Below, one piece after another: positions 8,539-18,911 of a DNA stretch of 64,000 nt. The DNA is from Cellulophaga lytica DSM 7489. Its GTDB lineage: Bacteria > Bacteroidota > Bacteroidia > Flavobacteriales > Flavobacteriaceae. How positions within the stretch are numbered: the first letter of the stretch is position 1; each line of letters begins with the position of its first letter. The stretch covers positions 980,501 through 1,044,500 of the forward strand of contig NC_015167.1 of NCBI RefSeq assembly GCF_000190595.1, given 5' to 3'. Both the position numbers and the translations under genes were made by a program. The notes beneath the pieces are model-generated. The model was not told where the DNA came from and ran no database searches. It saw only the letters and a list, made by a program, of their open reading frames with translations.

Positions 8539-8877
8539 ATGATAAACTATAACGGTAAAATATTTAGACCGGCTAATAGTTCTAAAAATTCTGAAACCTC
8601 TAATGACACCGTTTTTACATATAAACAAAACGGTGCTATTTTAACTGCTGACTATGCAGGTGGTAACATAAAAAAAGGACACTTAATTGGCTTGGTTGAT
8701 GCTACTGGTGTTATAGAAATGAGATACCACCAGATAAATACCAACAACCAATTAATGACCGGAAAATGTACGTCTACACCAGAAATTTTGCCAAATGGAA
8801 AAATTAGATTGCATGAAAAATGGCAATGGACCTCTGGAGACAAATCTACAGGAAACTCTATTTTAGATGAAGAATAG
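8539..8877 (+). CDS. Small conserved protein, n-acetylglutamate-synthase-like of unknown function
   Basis: 112 residues with no signal peptide or membrane segment. The sequence has paired beta-strand character (FTYKQNGAILTADYAGGNIKKGHLIGLVD, then IRLHEKWQWTSG) and resembles a small flavobacterial family often labelled n-acetylglutamate synthase. It has no visible GNAT motif, so I do not accept an arginine-synthesis role. Sits 5 bp after lpxD, which suggests translational coupling but not function. Confidence 0.6.
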   Translation: MINYNGKIFRPANSSKNSETSNDTVFTYKQNGAILTADYAGGNIKKGHLIGLVDATGVIEMRYHQINTNNQLMTGKCTSTPEILPNGKIRLHEKWQWTSGDKSTGNSILDEE

Positions 8878-9002
8878 CGTTTTTTTGTATAAAAATTCAT
8901 CTAAAATAACACCTATGTATTAATTTTGCAGCGCAAAACCAATACTATTGTTTTTGCGTATGCAAAGTACAGTACCAATTGTTAGATATAATTTTAGAAA
9001 GA

Positions 9003-9785
9003 ATGAACAGAATTGAGCACATAGAAGATGAAATTTCTGAATTAAGACAAGCGCTTCAAAACCACAAGCTTTATGCAAGTTTAAAAGATGTAAATGACAT
9101 TAAAGTTTTTATGGAAAACCACGTTTATGCGGTTTGGGATTTTATGTCTCTTTTAAAAGCGTTACAAAAAAATCTGACCTGTACAGATACTCCTTGGGTA
9201 CCTGCTAGTAATCCAACATTAGCACGTTTTATTAATGAAATTGTTCACGGCGAAGAAAGTGACATTAATGAACTTTGCGAACCTAAAAGTCATTTTACAA
9301 TGTACTTAGATGCAATGCATCAAATAGGAGCAAACACCAATTCTATTGAAAATTTTATCAATCTTATACTTCAAAAAGAACCTGTTTCATCTGCCTTAAA
9401 AAAAGTAAACTTAGACACTACTGTAGCAGATTTTGTAAACTATACTTTTAAAATAATTAACACCAATAAGCCACATTTAATTGCCGCTGCTTTTACTTTT
9501 GGCAGGGAAGATCTTATACCTGATATGTTTATTGAGATTCTTAAAAATGCTGATGGTGAAAATAAACACTATAATAAACTTACGTATTATTTAGAGAGAC
9601 ATATAGAGTTAGATGGTGATGAGCACGGACCACTATCTTTACAAATGATTTCTGAGTTATGTGGTAATGATGACACCAAGTGGCAAGAAACCTTAACGGT
9701 AGCCAAAGAAGCACTACAACAGCGCATTAATTTATGGGATGCTATTAGCAACCTAATTAACAAAAATGCAGTAGCAGTAGTATAA
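9003..9785 (+). CDS. DUF3050 domain-containing protein
   Basis: About 260 residues, mostly alpha-helical, soluble. Matches the DUF3050 family by its opening ([18 protein letters not shown]), the [35 protein letters not shown] core and the late helix with [11 protein letters not shown]. The many His and Glu residues in the central helices ([32 protein letters not shown]) recall heme-oxygenase-like or diiron helical folds; this is inference. A TTG at 8979 would extend it by eight residues; the ATG at 9003 fits the family better. Ends 3 bp before the convergent transporter gene. Confidence 0.7.
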   Translation: MNRIEHIEDEISELRQALQNHKLYASLKDVNDIKVFMENHVYAVWDFMSLLKALQKNLTCTDTPWVPASNPTLARFINEIVHGEESDINELCEPKSHFTMYLDAMHQIGANTNSIENFINLILQKEPVSSALKKVNLDTTVADFVNYTFKIINTNKPHLIAAAFTFGREDLIPDMFIEILKNADGENKHYNKLTYYLERHIELDGDEHGPLSLQMISELCGNDDTKWQETLTVAKEALQQRINLWDAISNLINKNAVAVV

Positions 9786-9788
9786 CTT

Positions 9789-10679
9789 CTAAGACAATTT
9801 TCTTTTTAAAACTCTTTTTTTAGCAAATATACTTTTTTGGTAAAAGGTAATACGTATACCAAAAAGCAATACCAAACCACCCACTACCATCTGAGTAGAA
9901 ATAGCCTCATCTAAAAATAACCACGCTAAAAAAGAGGCTAAAATGGCTTGTCCTAATAAACTAACCGACACTCTGGTTGCGCGCATATGCTTAGTTGCAT
10001 AGCTAATTAGCAACCAAGCTAAAAGCTGGCACACCAAACCTTGTAGCAATAGCACTAACCATCCTGCATTAGAAAAACCCGTAAAAGGCTCATTAATTGC
10101 GTAACTTAATACCCCTAAAAATATAGTAGATGCAACCAAGCTTGTTGTCATAAACGTAAGTACATTTATTTGGTTTAAAATATCTTTACTTAGCAACATA
10201 TATACTGCGTACAACATACCAGATAGCACTGCAAAGCAAAAAGCTAAATTAAAATCTAACGCAACAAATGTTTTAAAACCAACCAACATCACCATACCTA
10301 TAATTGCAATTACGGTACCAAACCAAAAATTATTAGTAGGCTTATCTTTTAAAAAGAAAAAAGCCCCTACACCAACCCAAACCGGAGATAAATTGGTTAA
10401 AAGTGTAGCTTGTGTAGCTGTAGACTCTTGTATAGCTATGTTCCAAACAGCAACATCTAAACCAAAAATAACTCCGCATAACATTGCTAAGTAAAACGGT
10501 TTTTTAGCTGTAATTTTAAACTGTTTGGTTAGTAAAACATATGGCAAAATACATACTGTGGCTACTGCCATCCTATAAAAAGCAGATATAACACCTGGTG
10601 TTAAGTTTAACTTAACCAAAATAGGAAATATAGAGATGCATAAAACACCTAAAGCTAGAGCAACTTTTGCCTTTTTCAT
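9789..10679 (-). CDS. DMT-superfamily transporter with two EamA domains
   Basis: 296 residues with about ten hydrophobic helices, arranged as two EamA repeats (roughly residues 5-135 and 150-285). The second carries the usual LGQAILASFLAWLFLDE signature. Such carriers exchange metabolites or amino acids across the inner membrane; the substrate cannot be told. Transcribed convergently with the DUF3050 gene. Upstream is a 200-bp intergenic region shared with a divergent secreted protein gene. Confidence 0.8.
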   Translation of the reverse strand: MKKAKVALALGVLCISIFPILVKLNLTPGVISAFYRMAVATVCILPYVLLTKQFKITAKKPFYLAMLCGVIFGLDVAVWNIAIQESTATQATLLTNLSPVWVGVGAFFFLKDKPTNNFWFGTVIAIIGMVMLVGFKTFVALDFNLAFCFAVLSGMLYAVYMLLSKDILNQINVLTFMTTSLVASTIFLGVLSYAINEPFTGFSNAGWLVLLLQGLVCQLLAWLLISYATKHMRATRVSVSLLGQAILASFLAWLFLDEAISTQMVVGGLVLLFGIRITFYQKSIFAKKRVLKRKLS

Positions 10680-10880
10680 ACGCCATAAATTAGCTGGCTA
10701 ATTTAAAATAAAAAGGATATAAAAAAATACTTTTTATAAAAAGTTAGCGTTAAAACTTAACCCTATAAAAAAACTTGTAGTTTGTCTAATAAATGACTCT
10801 TAACTGTTAATTTAACAACAAAAATTTACCACATGGCAAGGTATTTGCTATCTTTATCTTAAAATTTTTAAAGTAACTTA

Positions 10881-11513
10881 ATGCGATTTTCATTACTCAC
10901 ATTATTAACCATTCTGTTTTTTGCTACACCAGTTGTAGCCCAGGAAACGACTGTTATACCTTTAAAAATTGAAGCAAAGAAAGAGGTAAAAACTGCACCA
11001 CCTGTAACTATTATAATACCAGAACCTAAAAAGCAACCTAACAATACAAACTTTTTAGATTCTATGATGAAGCCTAGAATAGATATGACTCCAGACAACA
11101 GACTTGTTAAACCTGGGCGTGATGTTAAATTGAATCCTCGTTTAGGTTTTGAAGAAAAAAAAGACTCTAAATCGTTTCATGGAGATCAATATTTAGGTGA
11201 TGTAAAAACTACCGGAAAATTTGTTGGTATTGTTTGTAGAGATCACGAATATGTAGATGGTGACCGCGTAAAAATTTATGCAGACGGAAAAGTAATAGAG
11301 CACAATTTAATGCTTGGTGGCGCTTTTAAAGGAGTAAACTATACACTAAAAAAAGGTTTTAACCGTATAGATTTTGAAGCATTAAACCAAGGTACATCTG
11401 GTCCAAATACCGCACAAGTAAACATTTATGATGAAAACGGGAAAGTGATATCTTCTAAAAAATGGTTGCTTTCCACAGGGTCTAAAGCTACTATTATTGT
11501 AATACAAGAGTAA
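10881..11513 (+). CDS. Secreted conserved protein of unknown function
   Basis: 210 residues with a clear cleavable signal peptide (LLTLLTILFFATPVVAQ, cut after AQ, about residue 21). Residues 25-110 are low-complexity, Pro/Lys-rich. The C-terminal half is beta-rich (VGIVCRDHEYVDGDRVKIYADGK... through NTAQVNIYDENGKVIS) and looks like a small beta-sandwich. No catalytic motif is visible. The helicase gene converges on its 3' end with almost no gap. Confidence 0.6.
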   Translation: MRFSLLTLLTILFFATPVVAQETTVIPLKIEAKKEVKTAPPVTIIIPEPKKQPNNTNFLDSMMKPRIDMTPDNRLVKPGRDVKLNPRLGFEEKKDSKSFHGDQYLGDVKTTGKFVGIVCRDHEYVDGDRVKIYADGKVIEHNLMLGGAFKGVNYTLKKGFNRIDFEALNQGTSGPNTAQVNIYDENGKVISSKKWLLSTGSKATIIVIQE

Positions 11514-11514
11514 G

Positions 11515-13200
11515 TTACTCTCTACCAATAAAAGCTAGTGCCTGCTTAATATCGTTATAATCTACTTTTTTATTTAAGGCTTCAAAAATAGCTTTTAAAC
11601 TTACAGGCTCTCCTTTTTTCTGCTTGCTTTTAGCCTTTTCTACATCTTTAATTATTTGTTCTTTAGGCTGATAAAAACTAAAATCTTCTTCAGGGTAATC
11701 TTTGCATAATTTAATTAAATGTCCCGCTATAGTTCCACTAGACAATCCTCTTTGATCTGCAATTTCTTCAATGCTTAGTTTCTTTCTAAAATAATCTAGG
11801 GTAACATCATAGGTAGAATCTTTTTTAATTTTCTTATCTATAATTTTTTTAGCGTGCTTTTCTATAGCTTTTATATTGGTTAAGCCACCACACTCTACTA
11901 CAAATTTAATCGCTTCTTCCTCTAAATTATCTAAGGCATATTTTTTATCTGCTTCATCAGATAGTTCTAAAAATCTTTTGTCTGCTTTAGAAGCTAGTCC
12001 ATCTACCTGCAAAGCCATTTCGTTAAAACCTAATAACTTTAGGTTTTCAATATTTTTTAAACGAGATAAAGCTACATAACCCTGGCCTTTTTCAAAAGTT
12101 TTAGATAGGTCTATGAGCGCACCATCTAGCGTCATACCCTGACATTTATGTACCGTTATTGCCCAAGCTAAACGCAATGGTATTTGGTCTAAACTAGCCA
12201 AAACTTTTCCGGTATCGTCCTGCACACCCCAATTCTCTTGCTTTACAGAAATTCGTTTTCCTTGGGCTGTTTTTACTACCGGAAATCCATCATCATTAAA
12301 ACTAACAATAGTACCTAGTGTACCATTTACATACCCTTGTTCTTGGTTGTTGCGCACAAACATAACTTTGGTATGCATTTTTAACTCTAATTCTTCTTTA
12401 GCTAAAACAGATTTTTTTAAAGTTTCTACCAGTTTTTTGTTTCCTTTAGTGGTAGCCTTAAATCTTTTTATCTTACCTTTTAATTGTAGTAAATGCTCGT
12501 TATTAATCTGATCTACATCATAATTGTGCGTAAACAATTTGGTAGGCTCATCATCTTTACTAAACGTATTCTGCTCTGCTTTTTTAAGTTCTTCTATACT
12601 TTTTTTAGATATTTTTCCTATTCTAATTTCATTTAAAATAGTATTTAAAACATCTTCATTTGCTTGCCTATATTGCTCCGTTAAATAACACACATTAAAT
12701 TTAGCAGCAACCCAAGCAGCAGACATAAAGGCAAATTTATCTTTACTTTTTTCATTTTGATTGCCAATTGGCGGTAACTGAAAAAAATCGCCACAAACCA
12801 CAACTTGTATGCCCCCAAAGGGCTCATCATTTTCTTTAAAAAATTGCAAAACAGTATCTACCATATCTAACTGTTTTTTATGCAGCATTGATATTTCATC
12901 AATAATTAAAATTTTTGCATTTTCTAAATGTTCTTTAAGGTACTTTTTCTCCTTCATAGAATTTAGATTAGCTCTGGTAAGTTGTTCTTTTATACCAAAA
13001 CCAGCCCAAGAGTGTATGGTCATCCCATTCATATGCGTAGCTGCAATACCTGTAGATGCTGTTATAGCAACAGGTATTCTTCGTTTTTTTAAATAGGTAA
13101 TGTACTGGTTTAAAACATACGTTTTACCTGTACCTGCAGAACCTGTTAAAAATACATTTTTACCAGATTTTAATAATGCTAAAGCTTTTTGTTGTTGCAA
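11515..13200 (-). CDS. PIF1-like superfamily 1 helicase with C-terminal helix-turn-helix
   Basis: ATP-dependent 5'-3' DNA helicase related to PIF1/RecD. Walker A GSAGTGKT at residues 20-27, Walker B/motif II ILIIDEIS at 97-104, a GDFFQLPP motif III, and the motif VI region TVHKCQGMTLDGALIDLSK with GYVALSRL. After about residue 430 the helicase core gives way to a Lys-rich linker and a helix-turn-helix-like segment (LSIEEIADQRGLSSGTIAGHL) similar to the C-terminal domain of RecQ-type proteins. Length is 561 residues. Common in Bacteroidota; the cellular role is presumably genome maintenance. Confidence 0.82.
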   Translation of the reverse strand: MQQQKALALLKSGKNVFLTGSAGTGKTYVLNQYITYLKKRRIPVAITASTGIAATHMNGMTIHSWAGFGIKEQLTRANLNSMKEKKYLKEHLENAKILIIDEISMLHKKQLDMVDTVLQFFKENDEPFGGIQVVVCGDFFQLPPIGNQNEKSKDKFAFMSAAWVAAKFNVCYLTEQYRQANEDVLNTILNEIRIGKISKKSIEELKKAEQNTFSKDDEPTKLFTHNYDVDQINNEHLLQLKGKIKRFKATTKGNKKLVETLKKSVLAKEELELKMHTKVMFVRNNQEQGYVNGTLGTIVSFNDDGFPVVKTAQGKRISVKQENWGVQDDTGKVLASLDQIPLRLAWAITVHKCQGMTLDGALIDLSKTFEKGQGYVALSRLKNIENLKLLGFNEMALQVDGLASKADKRFLELSDEADKKYALDNLEEEAIKFVVECGGLTNIKAIEKHAKKIIDKKIKKDSTYDVTLDYFRKKLSIEEIADQRGLSSGTIAGHLIKLCKDYPEEDFSFYQPKEQIIKDVEKAKSKQKKGEPVSLKAIFEALNKKVDYNDIKQALAFIGRE

Positions 13201-13330
13201 TGGTTTGTGTGTTATTTAGAATAATCTTACTATTATTCCAATTCACAATATCATTATAAATTTTAAGATATAAAAATTAGAGTGCTAATTCCTGTAGTTT
13301 TAATCCCGTACCAATCTTAATCAAATTACA

Positions 13331-14413
13331 CTACCAACTTCCACTTGCGCCGCCGCCGCCAGAACTTCCTCCTCCGCCAGAAAAACTACTAGAACTACTG
13401 CTAAAGCCACTACTGCTATAACTACTGTATGAACTACTTGAAGAACCACCACTTCTTCCATTTGAAGAACCAATACTTTTTATAGCTTTTATAACAGAAT
13501 CATAATCACTTTTAAATAACGAAAAAGATAATTTAGTTTTATTTTTTACAACAAGATCTTTAATTGTAATTACTGTTAAGGTTGCAATAAATAATACTAT
13601 TGAAACACAAAAAATTAAAATGGAATTAGTTTCTATGAATGGTTCAACCTGATAACCATATTTTTTAAAACAGGTCAAAATAATAATTGCCAACAATACA
13701 ACACCAAAACAAAAATATACTGTATATACTAGTATGTTTATTGTAAAAAAGATAAGTCCAATCTCTGCCGTAAAAAACTTTTTAAAAATTTTAAATCCCT
13801 TTTTTCCTGAAATATAAATAACAAAACAACCTGTAATCAAAAAAAAGAAACCAAAGGTGAGTAGTAATATATTTCCAATTCTTTCTTGCTTACGATCTCT
13901 CTCTTTTATGAGTTCTTTAAACTTCTTTAGTGCTCCGGGATTTTTAATAAAGTTTATTAATTGGTCTGTAGCTTTGTCTATTCCTGTAAAATAAGCACCT
14001 TCTTTAAACTCAGGAATCATAGTGTCCTCTATAATTCGTTTTGCCACTATGTCTGTAATATAAGGTTCTAAGCCATAACCAACTTCAATTCTAACTTCTC
14101 TATCAAAACTAGAAAAGAGAATTAAAATACCATTATCTTCCTTTGCTTGCCCTAGTTTATTTTGGTTAAATGTTTTATTTGCAAAATCTTCTATATTTTG
14201 TCCGTTTAAAGAATTAACTGTAAGCACCACCAACTGCGTAGTTGTTTCTGTTTCAAAATTTGTCAATTTATTACGCAAAGCTTGTGCTGCTTCTGTCTCA
14301 AATATACCTGCATTATCAGTTACTATATCTTTAATTACAGGATACTCATAATCTTGTGCTGAACCAACAACTGTAAAACAAACAAAAAGTAAAAAAACTA
14401 TTTTCTTAATCAT
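13331..14413 (-). CDS. TPM-domain membrane protein (YgcG-like) with Ser/Gly-rich tail
   Basis: Signal peptide (residues about 1-19, ending GSAQ), a TPM domain (about 25-165; FETETTTQLVVLTVNSLNG and REVRIEVGYGLEPYITD are typical), then several hydrophobic segments between about 180 and 295. The tail from about residue 315 is almost only Ser and Gly and ends GGGGASGSW, as is usual in YgcG-type proteins. The TPM fold occurs in a thylakoid photosystem-repair protein and in secreted bacterial proteins; function here is unknown. Start: ATG at 14413. A TTG two codons upstream overlaps the preceding gene's stop, so the two genes are tightly coupled. Confidence 0.72.
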   Translation of the reverse strand: MIKKIVFLLFVCFTVVGSAQDYEYPVIKDIVTDNAGIFETEAAQALRNKLTNFETETTTQLVVLTVNSLNGQNIEDFANKTFNQNKLGQAKEDNGILILFSSFDREVRIEVGYGLEPYITDIVAKRIIEDTMIPEFKEGAYFTGIDKATDQLINFIKNPGALKKFKELIKERDRKQERIGNILLLTFGFFFLITGCFVIYISGKKGFKIFKKFFTAEIGLIFFTINILVYTVYFCFGVVLLAIIILTCFKKYGYQVEPFIETNSILIFCVSIVLFIATLTVITIKDLVVKNKTKLSFSLFKSDYDSVIKAIKSIGSSNGRSGGSSSSSYSSYSSSGFSSSSSSFSGGGGSSGGGGASGSW

Positions 14414-14419
14414 ATTCAA

Positions 14420-16603
14420 TTACTTTACTTCTCCAGGATGGTATGTTTTTTCTGCTTGTTTTAAAACATCATCCTTATAAAAAGCTACGGTCTTAAATTG
14501 CATATTTATGTATGCATCAGTTTGATCGTTAAAATGTGCCGAAGCAGGATCTCCACTTTGTCCACCTGCCAAAATTGTTTTAGCTTTTACTTTTTCTCCA
14601 AACTCTACCGCAGCAACAAAACTATTGCCACGCGTACCATATATTTTTTTGGTATTATTGGTATAGCTAACACCATAGGCTGCTAAAGCTCCCCAACGAC
14701 CAGAAGCAAAACCAACTGCAACACTTGGCTCATCATCATTAAAAGCTTGTTTTATGTCGCCATTTAAACGTTGGTACCTATTTACCTCTCCCCACGGAAT
14801 ATTCCAAGTTCCAAAGTCGGACTCTAACTTTTTTATTACAGCTCTAAAAACGGACAAACGCTCAGCCATTGGTGACGCAGATCCAAAATAAATCATTGCT
14901 TCCATATCACTCATTTTACGCGGTCGTTTCCCGTTTCTACCATACATAGTGCCGTAATAGTGTGCCAGTGTCATTGCTACAGATTCTTTTGAGGTTTTAA
15001 AATCCCAGTTGCGTAGCTCCTCTATTGGCAAACTTAAAAGTTTTGTTTTGTCTGTTGTATCATATGCCTCTACTAATCCAGGAATTAAAGCTTTAAACGC
15101 TGGCAAATAGGGATCGTGTGCTAATTTTATAAGACTATCTAATGTGTACTCTTTTTTATCTGTTAATAAACGTATTGCGTGTACACCCCTAAAGTTTTCT
15201 TGGTCTTTAGACATATATTTAGGATAGTTTTTTCTTTTTGGACTGTTTTCTAACGCTGCAGTATAAGGTGTAGAATTACAGTTTTGCAACCATCCGTTTT
15301 TAGGATTTAAAAGCAATATATTTTCATCTACAGTGTGCAATCCTTTCCAATCTGTTTGCGGATTACTACCATCTACTGGCTTTGTAAAATCAAAAACAGT
15401 ATCGCGTACTGGCACAAAATTACCGTGAAAATAAGCTATATTACCACCAGCATCTGCATACACCGTATTGTTAGATGAGTTGGTACGTATATTCATCATT
15501 TCTCTAAAACCCTTGTATCCGTTTTGTTTTGTTCTAATGTAAGATTGTTCTAATGCTTTTACAGGTTCCCACATCATAGCAGAGGCTGTCCATTTTCCGT
15601 CACTTTTATGCGTAATTGGTCCGTGATGTGTTCTGTACGTTTTAAACGTTTTTTGTTTTATAGACTCACCAGATTTGTACTTTAAGGTAACCGAATCTTC
15701 AACAACATCTCTAAGTTCTTCTCCGTACTGGTATTTTAAATCGCCTTTAAGATTTACAATAGTTTCTTTAAACTCATCCATAACATCTGTGTATGTAGAT
15801 GTGTGCATCCAACCGGTTTTTTCATTAAACCCTTGGTACACAAAAAACTGCCCCCAAGTAACTGCTCCGTATGCATTTAAACCCTCTTCACTAACTACGT
15901 GTACTTCTCCCCTAAAGAAAAATGAGGTATGCGGATTAATTAAAAGCATTGCATTGCCAGACTGTGTTAAGTTACCAGATATTGCAATACCGTTAGATCC
16001 TTGCGGTTCTAACTCTGCTTTTTCTTCTTCAATTTTTAATTCTGTTGCTTCAGGAATTTCCATATCACCCTCATAAAATGCTTTTATTTTACGTGTAGAA
16101 ATTCGTTCTATATCACCACCAATAGAGCCTTCACTAAAATACATTGGCATCCAAGGCTCAAACTTTGTCAACAACCTAGGTGTAACCTCTGGGTGCGTGT
16201 GTAAATAATAATTAATACCATCTGCAAATGCATTGCACAACTCTTTTAACCATTCTGGACTCTTATTGTAGTTAGCAATTGCCTCTTCTTCTGTCATAAA
16301 TAATTTAGCTCGCAGATCACTATACAAAGCTTCTTCACCATCTACCTCTGCCAACCTACCAGTTGCCCATATGTAATTTTGTTCTACTCGGTTAAAATCG
16401 TCCTCACATTGTGCATACAACAAGCCAAAAACAGCATCAGCATCTGTTTTACCATAAATATGTGGCACACCAAATGTATCTCTAATTATAGTGGTGTTAT
16501 CTGCGTGTGCTTGCCAACGATCTACATTTTTATTTTGTTTGGTTGCTTGTTTACAACCGACTAACAAGCTAAAAAACACAAGGGTATATATGCTAATTTT
16601 CAT
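14420..16603 (-). CDS. Penicillin-acylase family (Ntn-hydrolase) lipoprotein
   Basis: 727-residue secreted amidohydrolase. Lipoprotein signal peptide with lipobox LLVGC (about residues 13-17). The autocatalytic Ntn nucleophile is Ser203 in QGSNGIAISG, where cleavage before Ser would free an alpha chain (about 18-202) and a beta chain. Downstream, NPHTSFFF and the NNTVYADAGGNIAYFHGNFVPVRD block are typical of acylases of the aculeacin/penicillin type. Likely substrates are N-acylated compounds such as acyl-homoserine lactones or lipid amides, but this cannot be settled from sequence. The stop codon lies right before the start of the TPM gene. Confidence 0.8.
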   Translation of the reverse strand: MKISIYTLVFFSLLVGCKQATKQNKNVDRWQAHADNTTIIRDTFGVPHIYGKTDADAVFGLLYAQCEDDFNRVEQNYIWATGRLAEVDGEEALYSDLRAKLFMTEEEAIANYNKSPEWLKELCNAFADGINYYLHTHPEVTPRLLTKFEPWMPMYFSEGSIGGDIERISTRKIKAFYEGDMEIPEATELKIEEEKAELEPQGSNGIAISGNLTQSGNAMLLINPHTSFFFRGEVHVVSEEGLNAYGAVTWGQFFVYQGFNEKTGWMHTSTYTDVMDEFKETIVNLKGDLKYQYGEELRDVVEDSVTLKYKSGESIKQKTFKTYRTHHGPITHKSDGKWTASAMMWEPVKALEQSYIRTKQNGYKGFREMMNIRTNSSNNTVYADAGGNIAYFHGNFVPVRDTVFDFTKPVDGSNPQTDWKGLHTVDENILLLNPKNGWLQNCNSTPYTAALENSPKRKNYPKYMSKDQENFRGVHAIRLLTDKKEYTLDSLIKLAHDPYLPAFKALIPGLVEAYDTTDKTKLLSLPIEELRNWDFKTSKESVAMTLAHYYGTMYGRNGKRPRKMSDMEAMIYFGSASPMAERLSVFRAVIKKLESDFGTWNIPWGEVNRYQRLNGDIKQAFNDDEPSVAVGFASGRWGALAAYGVSYTNNTKKIYGTRGNSFVAAVEFGEKVKAKTILAGGQSGDPASAHFNDQTDAYINMQFKTVAFYKDDVLKQAEKTYHPGEVK

Positions 16604-16761
16604 CTAAAAGAACTATTAAAATGGTTTGTGTGAAAATACTAGACTTCTGTTTTAAAAACTAATTTTAAAGGTTTTTTTAGGTTGATAACCTCATTAAAAA
16701 AGCAGATAACTAAAATTAACATAGATTTAAATTACCTTGCATACAAATTGAAAATAGAACG

Positions 16762-18501
16762 ATGGCAGAGAAGAAAGTAAGCATTTTAACCGCATTTAAA
16801 ACTATTATTTGGCCAAGACGCAAACTTGTTTTTATAGGACTTTTATTAATTGTAATAAGTAAGGCCGCAAGTTTTGTTGCTCCAATATCTCTTAAATATT
16901 TAATGGATGATATTGTACCAAATAAAGATATTCCCTTTTTAAAAACTTTAGTAGCGCTGGTAATTGCTGCTTTTTTGGTGCAAGCAATAACATCATTTTT
17001 ACTTACCAAAGTATTAAGTATACAGGCACAGTATTTAATATCTGAACTACGTGCGCAAGTACAGAAAAAAGTATTGTCTTTACCTATTAGTTTTTTTGAT
17101 AATAACAAGTCTGGCGGATTAGTATCTAGAATTATGAGTGATGTAGAAGGCGTACGGAATTTAATAGGCACTGGTTTGGTACAATTAGTGGGTGGTACTA
17201 TTACCGCTGTAGTATCTGTTGTTTTGTTGGTGCAAATTAGTTTAACAATGACGCTAATGGCGTTTGCACCCTTAATTTTATTTGCCTTTATTTCTATAAA
17301 AGCATTTAAAATTATACGCCCTGTTTTTAGAGAACGAGGTAAAATAAACGCTGAAGTAAAAGGCAGGTTAACAGAAACTTTAAGCGGAGTTAGAGTTATT
17401 AAAGGTTTTAACGCCGAAGAACAAGAAAATAAAATTTTTGAAAAAGGTGTTGCTAAATTATATAAAAATGTAAAAAAGAGTTTAACGGCAACCGCTGTAA
17501 TGACAAGCTCATCTACTTTTTTATTAGGACTTGCCACAACAGGGATTATGATGGGTTATGGTGGTTATTTATTAATTACAGGTGACTTAACAACGGGTGA
17601 GTATTTTCAGTTTACATTTTTACTTGCACTTATGGTTGCCCCTATTGTACAGATGAGTAACGTTGGTAGTCAGCTTACAGAAGCCCTTGCAGGTTTAGAC
17701 CGTACAGAGGAGCTTATGAATATGACCGCAGAAGCAGATGAAAAAGACCGTACAATTGTATTAGACGATATTAAAGGTGATGTAGCTTTTAACAACGTCT
17801 CTTTTGCTTATGAAGAAGATAAAGAGGTAATTACCAACGTAAGTTTTACTGTAAACTCAGGTAAGGTGGTTGCTTTGGTTGGCAGTTCTGGTTCTGGAAA
17901 ATCTACCATTGCTGGTTTAGCTGCAAGTTTTTTAAATCCGGATGGCGGCACAATTACTATTGATGGTAACGACTTATCTAAAATAGACTTAAACAGTTTT
18001 AGACAACATTTAGGTGTGGTTTTGCAAGACGACTTTTTGTTTGAAGGCACCATACGTAATAACATCCTTTTTCCTAGACCAAACGCTACAGAAGAAGAAC
18101 TTTTAAACGCCGTTGAAGCTGCCTACGTAAATGAATTTACAGATAGATTTGATGATGGCTTAGAAACTTTAATTGGAGAACGTGGAGTTAAATTATCTGG
18201 CGGACAACGCCAACGTATTGCTATTGCTAGAGCTATTTTGGCCAATCCTAAAATATTAATTTTAGACGAAGCCACCTCTAATTTAGATACAGAGAGTGAA
18301 GCTTTAATACAAAAAAGTTTGGCCACATTAACGCAAGGCAGAACTACTTTTGTTATTGCACACAGACTAAGTACTATACGCAAGGCAGACCAGATTTTAG
18401 TGATAGAAAATGGTGAAATTGCAGAAAGCGGCACTCACGATGAACTTATTGCTAAAGAAGGACGTTACTTTAACTTGTTTACCTACCAAGCAAGAATATA
18501 A
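16762..18501 (+). CDS. ABC exporter, MsbA-like fused permease-ATPase
   Basis: 579-residue half-transporter: six-helix type I exporter domain (about residues 15-310), then a nucleotide-binding domain. Walker A GSSGSGKST at 374-382, signature LSGGQ at 478-482, Walker B ILILDE at 498-503, H-loop in VIAHRLST. It would act as a homodimer exporting lipids or other hydrophobic compounds; MsbA-type lipid A flipping is plausible in this lpxD-containing Gram-negative, but Bacteroidota encode several such proteins, so no symbol is given. Ends at a strong bidirectional terminator. Confidence 0.85.
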   Translation: MAEKKVSILTAFKTIIWPRRKLVFIGLLLIVISKAASFVAPISLKYLMDDIVPNKDIPFLKTLVALVIAAFLVQAITSFLLTKVLSIQAQYLISELRAQVQKKVLSLPISFFDNNKSGGLVSRIMSDVEGVRNLIGTGLVQLVGGTITAVVSVVLLVQISLTMTLMAFAPLILFAFISIKAFKIIRPVFRERGKINAEVKGRLTETLSGVRVIKGFNAEEQENKIFEKGVAKLYKNVKKSLTATAVMTSSSTFLLGLATTGIMMGYGGYLLITGDLTTGEYFQFTFLLALMVAPIVQMSNVGSQLTEALAGLDRTEELMNMTAEADEKDRTIVLDDIKGDVAFNNVSFAYEEDKEVITNVSFTVNSGKVVALVGSSGSGKSTIAGLAASFLNPDGGTITIDGNDLSKIDLNSFRQHLGVVLQDDFLFEGTIRNNILFPRPNATEEELLNAVEAAYVNEFTDRFDDGLETLIGERGVKLSGGQRQRIAIARAILANPKILILDEATSNLDTESEALIQKSLATLTQGRTTFVIAHRLSTIRKADQILVIENGEIAESGTHDELIAKEGRYFNLFTYQARI

Positions 18502-18521
18502 TAACGAAGAATATTACAAGT

Positions 18522-18560
18522 AAAAAGCTCAAATTCTTAATTTTAGAATTTGAGCTTTTT
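18522..18560. terminator. Bidirectional terminator between the ABC exporter and ferredoxin genes
   Basis: A perfect 16-bp inverted repeat, AAAAAGCTCAAATTCT (18522-18537) with its complement at 18545-18560 and a 7-nt loop. Poly-A and poly-T flanks make it functional in both directions. Confidence 0.85.
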
Positions 18561-18581
18561 ATATTTTTAATTAAATTGATT

Positions 18582-18911
18582 TTAACTCTCTGGAGCCAAC
18601 TCAACTTCTAAACCATCTAAATCTGGCGTCATATGTATTTGACAACCTAATCTGCTGTTATCTTCTACATTAAAAGCTTCTGCCAACATAGCATCTTCAT
18701 CATCAGACATTTCTGGTAGCTCATGATCCGACTTAACATAACATTGACAAGAGGCACACATTGCCATACCACCACAAATACCAATTGTACCCTCTGGAGC
18801 AAGCTCGTAAGAACGTACAACTTCCATTAAATTCATATTCATATCAGTAGGTGCATCTACCTCGTGTAAAACACCTTCTCTGTCTGTTATTTTTAATTTA
18901 ATATCACTCAT
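18582..18911 (-). CDS. 2Fe-2S ferredoxin
   Basis: 109-residue electron carrier of the plant/adrenodoxin type. Cluster ligands: the Cys residues of CGGMAMCASC (Cx5Cx2C) and the distal Cys in RLGCQIH. The start overlaps the stop of the upstream reductase gene by one base, so the two are translationally coupled and the reductase is the obvious electron donor. Acidic overall, as usual for ferredoxins. Possible client processes are Fe-S assembly or a redox enzyme elsewhere. Confidence 0.85.
   Translation of the reverse strand: MSDIKLKITDREGVLHEVDAPTDMNMNLMEVVRSYELAPEGTIGICGGMAMCASCQCYVKSDHELPEMSDDEDAMLAEAFNVEDNSRLGCQIHMTPDLDGLEVELAPES

Noticed and set aside
16716-17537. 273-codon open frame on the minus strand
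   Set aside because: It lies antisense to the membrane domain of the MsbA-like exporter, whose plus-strand frame has all ABC motifs. The antisense translation has no recognisable domain.
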